DNA from: Streptomyces spongiicola | GTDB lineage: Bacteria; Actinomycetota; Actinomycetes; Streptomycetales; Streptomycetaceae | DNA length: 64,000 nt | Direction: 5' to 3' | Assembly (NCBI RefSeq): GCF_003122365.1 | Contig: NZ_CP029254.1 | Location: 3,491,001 to 3,555,000 of the forward strand | Shown: one piece after another, positions 54,823 through 62,207 of the stretch | Numbering within the stretch: position 1 is the first letter of the stretch | How the letters are laid out: every line of letters begins with the position of its first letter | Made by a program: the position numbers and the translations under genes | The notes under the pieces: model-generated | The model's input: the letters and a program-made list of their open reading frames with translations, nothing else | Databases searched by the model: none | What the model was told of the DNA's origin: nothing

Positions 54823-56196
54823 GTGACTTCCTCCCAGCAGACGCCGGACCCTGACGCCCGCGAGGGCGGTCCGCCGCACTCCCGCAGCCGTACCCACGAC
54901 CATGCTCATGCCCACACTCACGCCCATGGGCCCGCCGCCCCCGTCTCACGGCATCTGAGGCGGGTCATCGCCGCGGTCCTGATCCCGTTCGCGACCGCGG
55001 TGGTGGTCGGCCTTGTCGCCCTCTGGCCGGGCGGTGCACCGGATCACGAGCGCACGGGCGTCGGATTCGACCGGCAGACCGAACAGGCCCGGGTGGTGCG
55101 GGTGCAGGAGGTCGACTGCTCCGAGGTGAACGCCGGGCAGGTGCCTCCGACGGGTGACACCTCGACCCCCGAGGGGCGCGAGGCGGTCAACTCCCAGCAG
55201 GGAAAGTGCAAGAAGGCGACCGTGGAGGTCACGTCCGGAAAGGACAGGGGCCGTACGTTCGTCGAGATCGTCCAGCCGGACGCCTCCCGCCAGCTGGCGG
55301 AGGGCCAGGGCGTGGTGGTGGCGTACGCACCCGACGCGCCACGCGACCTCCAGTACTCGGTGAGCGATGTCGACCGGGACTTCCCGATGATGCTGCTCGC
55401 CGGGATCTTCGCACTCGTGGTCGTGCTGGTCGGGCGGTTGCGCGGAGTGATGGCGCTGATCGCCCTGTGCCTGAGTTTCGCCGTGCTGACCCTGTTCATC
55501 CTCCCCGCCATCCTGCAGGGCTCGAATCCGCTGATCGTGGCCGTGGTCGGGGCCAGCGCGATCATGCTGATGGCGCTGTACCTGTGCCACGGTCTGAACG
55601 CCCGTACGTCGGTGGCGGTCCTCGGGACGCTGATCTCGCTGCTGCTGATCGGGCTGCTCGGCTCGGTGTTCATCGGCTGGGCCGCCCTGACCGGCAACAC
55701 CGACGACAACACCGGTCTGATCCACGGTCTGTACCCGAGCATCGACATGTCCGGTCTGCTGCTGGCGGGAGTCATCATCGGTTCGCTCGGCGTGCTCGAC
55801 GACGTCACGGTGACGCAGACGTCGGCGGTCTGGGAACTGCACCAGGCGGACCCGGCGATGGGGCCGCGCGACCTCTACAAGGCGGGCATCCGGATCGGCC
55901 GCGACCACATCGCCTCGGTGGTCAACACACTCGTACTGGCCTATGCCGGGGCGGCGTTGCCGCTGCTGCTGCTGTTCTCGATCGCGCAGTCCGGGGTGGG
56001 CATGGTGGCGACCAGCGAGCTGGTCGCGGAGGAGATCGTCCGGACGCTCATCGGGTCGATCGGCCTGGTGGCTTCGGTTCCGGTGACGACGGCGCTGGCC
56101 GCTCTGGTCGTCTCGGCCGACCGGCCCGGCGGGACGGTGACCGGTGTGGCCGCCGGAGCGATGCGCAGCAGGGGGCGCCGCCGGCGTGCGAAGTAG
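54823..56196 (+). CDS. YibE/F-like membrane protein
   Basis: 457-residue integral membrane protein. A His-rich cytoplasmic start (THDHAHAHTHAHG, about 24-36) leads to one membrane segment, an extracytoplasmic domain (about 65-185) and then seven to eight segments forming the YibE/F domain: MMLLAGIFALVVVLVGRLRGVMALIALCLSF, GVLDDVTVTQTSAVWEL and PALGPRDLY-type blocks. The His-rich stretch may bind metal ions. The function of the family is unsettled; transport is likely. GTG 54823 lies shortly after GATGATCT. Convergent with ssgA. Confidence 0.88.
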   Translation: MTSSQQTPDPDAREGGPPHSRSRTHDHAHAHTHAHGPAAPVSRHLRRVIAAVLIPFATAVVVGLVALWPGGAPDHERTGVGFDRQTEQARVVRVQEVDCSEVNAGQVPPTGDTSTPEGREAVNSQQGKCKKATVEVTSGKDRGRTFVEIVQPDASRQLAEGQGVVVAYAPDAPRDLQYSVSDVDRDFPMMLLAGIFALVVVLVGRLRGVMALIALCLSFAVLTLFILPAILQGSNPLIVAVVGASAIMLMALYLCHGLNARTSVAVLGTLISLLLIGLLGSVFIGWAALTGNTDDNTGLIHGLYPSIDMSGLLLAGVIIGSLGVLDDVTVTQTSAVWELHQADPAMGPRDLYKAGIRIGRDHIASVVNTLVLAYAGAALPLLLLFSIAQSGVGMVATSELVAEEIVRTLIGSIGLVASVPVTTALAALVVSADRPGGTVTGVAAGAMRSRGRRRRAK

Positions 56197-56239
56197 GCTC
56201 GCGCACGACCGCGGCGGACGGTCAGCGCGCGGCGGACGG

Positions 56240-56674
56240 TCAGCCCGCGGCCTCCTCGGCGAGGATGCGGCCCAGTGCGGCTTCCAGGCTGTCCTCGAAG
56301 TCGCCGAGAGTACGCTCCTGCCCCAGCGGAACCAGCTTGTCGGTACGGTCGAGGAAGGCCACCAGGGGAGCGGCTCCGGCCCGGAACAGCGCCCGGTCGG
56401 CACCGACCTGGAGCCGGATATGGACGTCGGACAGTCCCTCGGGATCGGTCGGGGCGATGTGCACATCGCCGTCGCCGCTGGGGCCGTTGATCCCGTCCAG
56501 CAGCAACTCCCGGCCGAACGCCCAGGTCACGGGGGCGTCACCGGGCAGGTGGAACGTCATCCGCACCGCATAGGGGTCTCTCGTCTCATACGTGAGTTCC
56601 ACCGGGATCCGGAAGGAGAGGTCCTCGGAGACCAGGAAGCTCATCAAAACCTCTGCCTGAACCGACTCGCGCAT
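56240..56674 (-). CDS. ssgA: sporulation and septation regulator SsgA
   Basis: 144-residue SALP family protein that controls septum-site placement and spore-wall growth. MRESVQAEVLMSFLVSEDLSFRIPVELTYE, RMTFHLPGDAPVTWAFGRELLLDGINGPSGDGDVHI and VGADRALFRAGAAPLVAFLDRTDKLVPLGQER match SsgA closely. ATG 56674 starts MRESVQAEV; an upstream GTG/ATG frame to 56707 adds 11 residues and is not preferred. The gene for its IclR-type activator SsgR lies directly upstream on the same strand, the known arrangement, which supports ssgA rather than another ssg paralogue. Confidence 0.95.
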   Translation of the reverse strand: MRESVQAEVLMSFLVSEDLSFRIPVELTYETRDPYAVRMTFHLPGDAPVTWAFGRELLLDGINGPSGDGDVHIAPTDPEGLSDVHIRLQVGADRALFRAGAAPLVAFLDRTDKLVPLGQERTLGDFEDSLEAALGRILAEEAAG

Positions 56675-56784
56675 CGTGTTAACCCCGCAGTGGATGAAGC
56701 ACCTCATGAGAACGGCCGGGAATACACCCCGAGCCCACCCGCCATCGTGCTGTAAGTGACCAGTAGATCACAAGGAGTAGTTTT

Positions 56785-57600
56785 TCAGATACTGATAGAG
56801 AAGGCGACCGAACCGAGCATGGCGCCCACTCCACTGCGTAGTTGTTCGACCGCCGGGACCAGACGGCCTTCCTGGTGCAGCGGAAGGGAGATCGCCATTG
56901 CGCCGGCGGTGGATCCCACGGTGACGGGAATGGCCGCACAGACCGTTCCCAGGGCATATTCCTGCCGCTCGATGACCGGCTGCATCTGCCCCATCGCCCC
57001 GAGCCGTTCCAGCAGGCCTCCCCGATCGGGCACCGTGTGGGGCGTGATCCGGTCCACCGGATGCCGGGCGAGATGGTCCTTGCGCGCCCGTTCGTCGAGC
57101 TGACCCAGCAGGCACTGACCCAGAGCATGCGCATGACCGGTCTCCCGGAAGTCGGCCCATTCGTCCACCGCAGGCGCGTACGGGGTGTCGGCCACGGCGA
57201 CAAGTTCGATCTCCAACTCCCGGTAGAGGGCGAAATGGACCGGTACGCCGATGGAGTCCCGCCAGTGCGCCAGAGACTCCTCGATCTTGGTGCGACGATT
57301 CTGCATCGCGCCTCCCATCGCCAGCCGCACCGCTGCCTCGCCGAAGACGAACACGCCGTTCTCGCGGCGCAGATAGCCCTCGTACGCGAGGGTCCGCAGC
57401 AGGTGGTAGGCGGTGGGCAGGGGCAGGCCCGCCTCACGGGCGAGTTGCTTGGCCGGGGCTCCGTCGGTGTGGGAGGCCACGGCCTCCATGAGCCTCAGCG
57501 CCCTTCGCACCGAGCCGATCAGGGTCGGGGAGCCGGGCGAGGTGGTGGTGGGCGCAGATCGGGCAGCCAGTGCCGTGGCCGATGAGTCACCCCCGGGCAT
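56785..57600 (-). CDS. ssgR: IclR family activator of ssgA
   Basis: 271-residue IclR regulator. The HTH lies at about 25-80 (SVRRALRLMEAV, AKQLAREAGLPLPTAYHLLRTL) and the effector domain at about 100-270 (YAPAVDEWADFRETGHAHALGQCLLGQL, ATVCAAIPVTVGSTAGAMAISLP). Position immediately upstream of ssgA identifies it as SsgR, which activates ssgA transcription in Streptomyces. ATG 57600 is taken as the start; the frame reaches 57807 but that part has a strong hairpin (57620-57644) and no family similarity. The 110 bp between ssgR and ssgA are AT-richer and likely contain the ssgA promoter. Confidence 0.92.
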   Translation of the reverse strand: MPGGDSSATALAARSAPTTTSPGSPTLIGSVRRALRLMEAVASHTDGAPAKQLAREAGLPLPTAYHLLRTLAYEGYLRRENGVFVFGEAAVRLAMGGAMQNRRTKIEESLAHWRDSIGVPVHFALYRELEIELVAVADTPYAPAVDEWADFRETGHAHALGQCLLGQLDERARKDHLARHPVDRITPHTVPDRGGLLERLGAMGQMQPVIERQEYALGTVCAAIPVTVGSTAGAMAISLPLHQEGRLVPAVEQLRSGVGAMLGSVAFSISI

Positions 57601-57619
57601 GGTGACGGGCGGACCGCCC

Positions 57620-57644
57620 GCGTACGGGGGCCGCCCCCGTACGC
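57620..57644. promoter_or_regulatory. inverted repeat upstream of ssgR
   Basis: Perfect 11-bp arms (GCGTACGGGGG and its complement) with a CCG loop, 20 bases upstream of the proposed ssgR ATG. It may be an operator or a 5' leader stem. The surrounding 57601-57906 stretch contains no supported gene. Confidence 0.55.
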
Positions 57645-57906
57645 CCGCCGTGTTCCCGAGGACCCGGACTGCCCCTGAGACCGAATCCGGAGAACCGTCC
57701 GGGAATTCGCACGAACCGTCGTGCACGGTGACCGTCGACCGGGGATTCCCCGGGAACGGCGGAGAACTGCCACTCTCATGGCAGCCCTGACGGGCCGCGG
57801 GGACCATCTGCGCCGTTCCCCCGGGCGGGCTAACGGGCGTACGTGTCTGCCGTTCACCTTCCCGCGGCGCCGGCCGCTACGTGTGCGGGGCGCCGGGCCC
57901 GTACGG

Positions 57907-58122
57907 CTACCAGTCGCCCTTCGACGACGAACTCATGAACTTCCGCACGACGTAGAGCAACCCGCCCACGATCGCCACGAAGAGCAGGACCTTGAAGAGG
58001 AGCCAGACCACGAAGCCGATGACACTGGCGATCATCCCTCCGAAGACGACAAGGGCGATCAGGGGGATGGCGATCCACTTCACCCACCACGGCATCCCCG
58101 TCAACATCTCGCGCACCGCCAT
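57907..58122 (-). CDS. DUF5326 family small membrane protein
   Basis: 71-residue protein with two hydrophobic segments, WWVKWIAIPLIALVVFGGMIASVIGFVVW (about 12-40) and LLFKVLLFVAIVGGLLYVV (about 41-59), ending in RKFMSSSSKGDW. Streptomyces encode this small conserved protein near ssgR; its function is unknown. ATG 58122 is preceded by GAGGTAGG on the minus strand. Transcribed alone or with the cupin gene 123 bp upstream. Confidence 0.85.
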   Translation of the reverse strand: MAVREMLTGMPWWVKWIAIPLIALVVFGGMIASVIGFVVWLLFKVLLFVAIVGGLLYVVRKFMSSSSKGDW

Positions 58123-58245
58123 CGTCCTACCTCGCTTCTGTGAGTCGTCCCACCCTCGATGCTAGAGGCGAGACCGCCGTCCGCGGGGCGCCCGCGTCCC
58201 CCGAAAGCCCCTGAGCCGTCCCCTAGGGAAACCGGAGCCGGCCGG

Positions 58246-58563
58246 TCAGCCCTCCGGCGGGGAGAACACGACGAGCACCCGCAGATCCTCGCTGATGTGG
58301 TGGAACCTGTGGGCCACTCCCGCGGGGACGTAGACGACGCTGCCCCGCCCCACCTGGGTCGTCTCCGTGCCGACGGTGATCGAGGCCCGGCCGCTGACCA
58401 CGAGGTAGACCTCGTCCTGCCGGTGCGGCACCTGCGGGTCCAGCTCCCCCGCGTCCAGCGCATACAGCCCGACCGACATGTTCCGCTCACGCAGGAACTG
58501 CAGATACGCGCCCTCGTTGGCGGCGCGCTCCGCCTCGAGCTCGTCCAGCCGGAATGCCTTCAT
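58246..58563 (-). CDS. cupin domain protein
   Basis: 105-residue single-domain cupin. HRQDEVYLVVSGRASITVG carries motif 1 (His, Glu) and GSVVYVPAGVAHRFHHIS motif 2 (His). All elements of a small metal-binding beta barrel are present. Small cupins can be dioxygenases, isomerases or sensors; the substrate is unknown. ATG 58563 follows GGGCGGACG. It is divergent from the holin-like gene with only 51 bp between. Confidence 0.88.
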   Translation of the reverse strand: MKAFRLDELEAERAANEGAYLQFLRERNMSVGLYALDAGELDPQVPHRQDEVYLVVSGRASITVGTETTQVGRGSVVYVPAGVAHRFHHISEDLRVLVVFSPPEG

Positions 58564-58614
58564 CGTCCGTCCGCCCCTGCCATAGGTCCGATCGCGTCTG
58601 CCACGATCAGACAC

Positions 58615-58995
58615 ATGATGAATTTCCTCGTCAAGACGATCGCGAACGCCGCGGCACTCGCCGTGGCGATCTGGCTGGTCCAGGACATCACGCTCACCGG
58701 CGACAGCACCGCGAAGAAGACCGTCACCCTGATCATCGTGGCACTGCTCTTCGGCCTGGTGAACTTCCTCGTGAAACCCATAGTCCAACTGCTGACGCTC
58801 CCCCTCTTCATCCTCACACTCGGCCTGATCACGCTGGTGGTCAATGCGCTGATGCTGCTGCTGACCTCGTGGCTGGCCGGCGTCCTCGACCTGGACTTCC
58901 ATGTGGAGGGCTTCTGGACGGCCGTGCTCGGCGGGTTGATCATCTCCGTCGTGTCCTGGGCGCTGAACGTGGTGCTCCCGGACAGCAGGGACTGA
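58615..58995 (+). CDS. phage holin family / small four-helix membrane protein
   Basis: 126-residue protein with four membrane segments: FLVKTIANAAALAVAIWLV, TLIIVALLFGLVNFLVKPIV, LLTLPLFILTLGLITLVVNALML and FWTAVLGGLIISVVSWALNV. NFLVKPIVQLLTLP is the family signature (DUF360/YvlD-like). The role is unknown, perhaps membrane homeostasis. The ATG at 58615 is followed by a second ATG at 58618; either is possible. Its stop is seven bases before the next ATG, so the three genes to 60393 may be one operon. Confidence 0.88.
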   Translation: MMNFLVKTIANAAALAVAIWLVQDITLTGDSTAKKTVTLIIVALLFGLVNFLVKPIVQLLTLPLFILTLGLITLVVNALMLLLTSWLAGVLDLDFHVEGFWTAVLGGLIISVVSWALNVVLPDSRD

Positions 58996-59002
58996 ACGCG
59001 CG

Positions 59003-59263
59003 ATGCCCTTGTCCGTCTGTTTCGTCAGCACCGGCGGCATCTGCCGGTCGCCGACGGCGGGGTCCGTGTTCCGGGCCCGTGTGGAGGGTGCGGGACGCGA
59101 CGGTGCCGTCGCCGTGGACAGCGCCGGCACCGGAGGCCGGCACGAGGGCGACGGGGACGATCCCCGCGCGACCGGCTTCGAGGAGTGCACGGTCATGGTG
59201 GAGGCAGCGAGCGGGGGACCGCTCGCCGCGGTGCGCGAGGCGCTGGAGGAGAGAGCGGTATGA
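59003..59263 (+). CDS. truncated, inactive low-molecular-weight tyrosine phosphatase-like protein
   Basis: 86-residue ORF. The start VCFVSTGGICRSPTAGSVFRARVE is the LMW-PTP P-loop with the catalytic Cys replaced by Ser9 (S-T-G-G-I-C-R instead of C-T-G-N-I-C-R), and the Asn is Gly. AVDSAGTGGRHEGDGDDPRAT is the next family block, but it jumps directly to GFEECTVMVEAASGG, the C-terminal helix, skipping about 60 residues including the D-loop Asp. The ORF is intact and its stop overlaps the next ATG by four bases (ATGA). It cannot dephosphorylate; it may be a decaying gene kept for coupling or a small binding protein. Confidence 0.72.
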   Translation: MPLSVCFVSTGGICRSPTAGSVFRARVEGAGRDGAVAVDSAGTGGRHEGDGDDPRATGFEECTVMVEAASGGPLAAVREALEERAV

Positions 59264-60393
59264 GCACGGGTGAGGGAACCAGGGCCGTCCGGGCAGGTCT
59301 TCCGAAGGCACGGAAGTACGAGCCGGCCCTGCCCGGACCGACCTTCGCCGCCCACTACCACCTGCCCGGTGAGCCGACGGGCCCGTACACCTACGGGCGC
59401 GACTCCAACCCCACCTGGACCCTGCTGGAGCAGGCCATCGGTGAGCTGGAGGCACCGGGGGAGACCGGGGCCGAGACCGTCGTCCTCGCCTCGGGCATGG
59501 CCGCCGTCTCGGCCGTCCTGCTGTCCCAGGTGGGCGCGGGCGACGTGGTGGTGCTCCCGGACGACGGCTACCAGGCCCTGCCGCTGGTGCGGGAGCGGCT
59601 CGAGGAGTACGGGGTCGAGGTGCGGACCGCGCCCACCGGGGGCGACGCCCAGCTCTCCGCGCTGGACGGTGCGAAGCTGCTGTGGATCGAGACGCCCTCC
59701 AACCCGGGTCTCGACGTGTGCGACGTACGGCGGCTCGCGGACGCCGCGCACGCCGGCGGCGCCCTGGTCGCCGTGGACAACACGCTCGCCACCCCGCTCG
59801 GCCAGCGCCCGCTGGCACTCGGAGCGGACTTCGCGGTCGCCAGCGCCACCAAGGGCCTGACGGGCCACGGCGACCTGCTGCTCGGGTACGTGGTGTGCCG
59901 GGACGCCGAACTCGCCGCACGGGTCCGGCGGTGGCGCAAGATCGTGGGCGCCGTCCCGGGCCCGATGGAGGCCTGGCTGGCCCATCGGTCGCTGGCCACC
60001 CTCCAGCTGCGGTCCGACCGCCAGTGCGCGAACGCACTCGCCCTGGCACGGGCGCTGGCCGGCCGGGCGGAGGTCACCGGACTGCGCTACCCCGGGCTGC
60101 CCGAGGACCCCGCGCACCCGGTCGCCTCGAAGCAGATGCGCCGGTTCGGCTCGGTGGTCTCCTTCGAACTGCCCGGTCGCGACCACGCCGAGCGCTTCCT
60201 CGCGCAGACGCGGCTCGTCGACGACGCCACCAGCTTCGGCGGCGTACGCTCCAGCGCCGAGCGCAGGGGCCGCTGGGGCGGCGACGCCGTGGCGGAGGGA
60301 TTCATCCGCTTCTCGGCGGGCGTGGAGGACACGGACGACCTCGTCGCGGACGTGCTCCGGGCGCTGGACGCCGCGGCGGGGCGAGACGCGTGA
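59260..60393 (+). CDS. cystathionine gamma-synthase/lyase-type PLP enzyme
   Basis: 377-residue Cys/Met-metabolism PLP enzyme. It has GPYTYGRDSNPTWTLLEQ, LASGMAAVSAVLL, DDGYQALP in place of the usual DxYGGT, LWIETPSNPG, VAVDNTLATP and ASATKGLTGHGD with the PLP Lys. It probably runs transsulfuration (cystathionine gamma-lyase in most actinobacteria). The unusual substrate-loop sequence may change specificity. ATG 59260 overlaps the degenerate phosphatase ORF. A terminator stem follows at 60454-60492. Confidence 0.87.
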   Translation: MSTGEGTRAVRAGLPKARKYEPALPGPTFAAHYHLPGEPTGPYTYGRDSNPTWTLLEQAIGELEAPGETGAETVVLASGMAAVSAVLLSQVGAGDVVVLPDDGYQALPLVRERLEEYGVEVRTAPTGGDAQLSALDGAKLLWIETPSNPGLDVCDVRRLADAAHAGGALVAVDNTLATPLGQRPLALGADFAVASATKGLTGHGDLLLGYVVCRDAELAARVRRWRKIVGAVPGPMEAWLAHRSLATLQLRSDRQCANALALARALAGRAEVTGLRYPGLPEDPAHPVASKQMRRFGSVVSFELPGRDHAERFLAQTRLVDDATSFGGVRSSAERRGRWGGDAVAEGFIRFSAGVEDTDDLVADVLRALDAAAGRDA

Positions 60394-60453
60394 CCGGGCG
60401 GCGGGCGCGGTTCCGGCCCCGACCGCGGACCCGGAGTGTCCCGCGGGCGTGAA

Positions 60454-60492
60454 GGACGGTCCGAGCCTCCCCCCTCGTGGTTCGGACCGTCC
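60454..60492 (+). terminator. terminator after the PLP enzyme gene
   Basis: 11-bp perfect stem GGACGGTCCGA / TCGGACCGTCC (60454-60464 and 60482-60492) with a 17-base loop, followed by CTCTTCC, 60 bases past the stop. Confidence 0.8.
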
Positions 60493-60665
60493 CTCTTCCG
60501 CAGGCGGTCGCCCCGTCCGGCGGCACATGGCACCACGCACACTCCGCGCGCGGCGCCGTATGCGGTGCCCCGGAGCGGAAACCGCTCGAACAAGGCTAGT
60601 TGACTGTGCGTCAGTGTCCAATCACGGAAGGGACAGGAACCTATCGACTTATTTATAGTTGGACG

Positions 60666-61562
60666 ATGGATCTGGCCCTGCTGCGCACATTCGTCACGGT
60701 GCACCGGGCCGGCTCGTTCACCCGCGCTGCCGCGCTCCTCGGCCTCTCCCAACCCGCGGTGACCAGCCAGATCAGGACCCTGGAACGGCAGCTGGGACGG
60801 CCCCTGTTCCTGCGTCAGGCCCGCGGAGTCACCCCCACGACCATCGGTGACGAACTGGCCCACCGAGCCGCTCCCCACCTGGACGCGCTGGTGGAGATCG
60901 TCGAGGAGGGGCTGGACGAGGAGTCCGGCGTGCGCACCCTCCATCTCGCCGGACCGCCGGAGTTCACCTCGGCCAGGGTGGTACCCGCGCTGGCCGCCCT
61001 GGTCCCGCAGGGGCTGGCGCTGCGGACGTCGTTCACGGGCAACGCCGAGGAGGTCCTCGAAGGCCTGGCGGCCGGGCACCACGACCTCGCGGTGACCACC
61101 GCCAGGCCCCGCGGCGGGCTGCTCGCCTCGACCCCGCTCTGGGACGAGGAGCACGTTCTGGTCGCCTCGCCCGGCCGGGCGGTCCGGCTGGGCGACGGAG
61201 CACTGCTCCGCAAGGGCGCCGCCGCGCTGGAGCAACTGCCGGTGGTCGAGGTCCACGAGTCCCTGCCGTTCGTGTCCCGCTACTGGTCCTCGGTGTTCGA
61301 CAGCCATCCGCCCGCCGTGGCCGCCGTCATCACACCCGATCTGCGGGCCGCGCTGGAGGCGGCGGCGGCCGGCGCCGGGCTCGCCGTGCTGCCCCGCTAC
61401 CTGTGCCGTGACGCACTGGGGAGCGGCCGGTTGGTGGCACTGCTGGAACCTCCCGTTCCACCGCTGCGCACATACTTCCTGGTCGTCCGGACCGGCACTC
61501 TCGCACTGACGCACCTCGCGCGTGCGCACGAGGAACTGCTACGGGCCGCCACCTCGTGGTGA
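60666..61562 (+). CDS. LysR family transcriptional regulator
   Basis: 298-residue LTTR. The winged helix MDLALLRTFVTVHRAGSFTRAAALLGLSQPAVTSQIRTLERQLGRPLFLR (1-50) is complete; the effector domain covers about 90-295. AVLPRYLCRDALGSGRLVALL is typical. ATG 60666 lies in an AT-richer stretch (TTATTTATAGTTGG just upstream), which may include its promoter. Its targets may be the downstream Nudix gene or the upstream PLP gene; no T-n11-A pair was checked in detail. Confidence 0.9.
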   Translation: MDLALLRTFVTVHRAGSFTRAAALLGLSQPAVTSQIRTLERQLGRPLFLRQARGVTPTTIGDELAHRAAPHLDALVEIVEEGLDEESGVRTLHLAGPPEFTSARVVPALAALVPQGLALRTSFTGNAEEVLEGLAAGHHDLAVTTARPRGGLLASTPLWDEEHVLVASPGRAVRLGDGALLRKGAAALEQLPVVEVHESLPFVSRYWSSVFDSHPPAVAAVITPDLRAALEAAAAGAGLAVLPRYLCRDALGSGRLVALLEPPVPPLRTYFLVVRTGTLALTHLARAHEELLRAATSW

Positions 61563-61645
61563 CGGCAGAGAACGGGCCGGGCCCTGACACAGGCGGCCGG
61601 GCAGGCACGCGTTTCAGAACGGGTGCCGTGGGCCACTCTCTGACC

Positions 61646-62125
61646 ATGACCGAACGGCCAGTGGTCAAGCGCACCGCACGCGCCATCCTGCTCGACGGCG
61701 ACGACCTCGTCCTGATCAAGCGCACCAAGCCCGGCATGGATCCCTACTGGGTCACCCCCGGCGGCGGCGTCGAGCCCGGCGACGCGACCGTCGTCGAGGC
61801 CCTCCACCGTGAAGTGGACGAGGAACTCGGCGCCAAGATCGTCGATGTGGTGCCCTGCTTCGTCGACACCGTCGAGCACATCGTGGACGGCGGTGTCTCG
61901 GGGGTGAAGGTGCAGCACTTCTTCGTCTGCCGTCTGGCGGTCATGGACGAGTCCCGCCGGCACGGTCCGGAGGTGGAGGAGCCCTGCGGCGAGTACGAGA
62001 TCGTCCGGGTGCCCTTCAGCCGCGTCGGCATCGCCGCGGTGCATCTCGTCCCGCTCTCCCTGCGGCACTACCTGGACGGCAACATCGAGGGGGTCCGGGC
62101 CATGCACGCGCCCGACCTGGGCTGA
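61646..62125 (+). CDS. Nudix hydrolase
   Basis: 159-residue protein with the Nudix box as GGGVEPGDATVVEALHREVDEELGA (about 41-65), giving REVDEELG. It hydrolyses a nucleoside diphosphate linked to another group; specificity is unclear. ATG 61646 is chosen over an upstream GTG; no strong ribosome-binding site is seen but TGACC precedes. It is convergent with the flavohaemoprotein gene; an imperfect CCGGG-CCA/TGG-CCCCGG stem at 62146-62169 may terminate both. Confidence 0.9.
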   Translation: MTERPVVKRTARAILLDGDDLVLIKRTKPGMDPYWVTPGGGVEPGDATVVEALHREVDEELGAKIVDVVPCFVDTVEHIVDGGVSGVKVQHFFVCRLAVMDESRRHGPEVEEPCGEYEIVRVPFSRVGIAAVHLVPLSLRHYLDGNIEGVRAMHAPDLG

Positions 62126-62207
62126 GCGGGCACCCGACGTCCGGACCGGGCCACCTCGCCTGGCCCCGGCCCGGTTCCCCGGCCGGGCGGGGTGTCCGGG
62201 TCGCGGC

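Noticed and set aside
57601..57807. N-terminal extension of SsgR
   Set aside because: It crosses a perfect hairpin, lacks a ribosome-binding site and exceeds the usual IclR length.
59772..59780. CGTGGACAA as a DnaA box
   Set aside because: One mismatch, isolated, and inside a coding sequence (VAVDNT); chance is sufficient.
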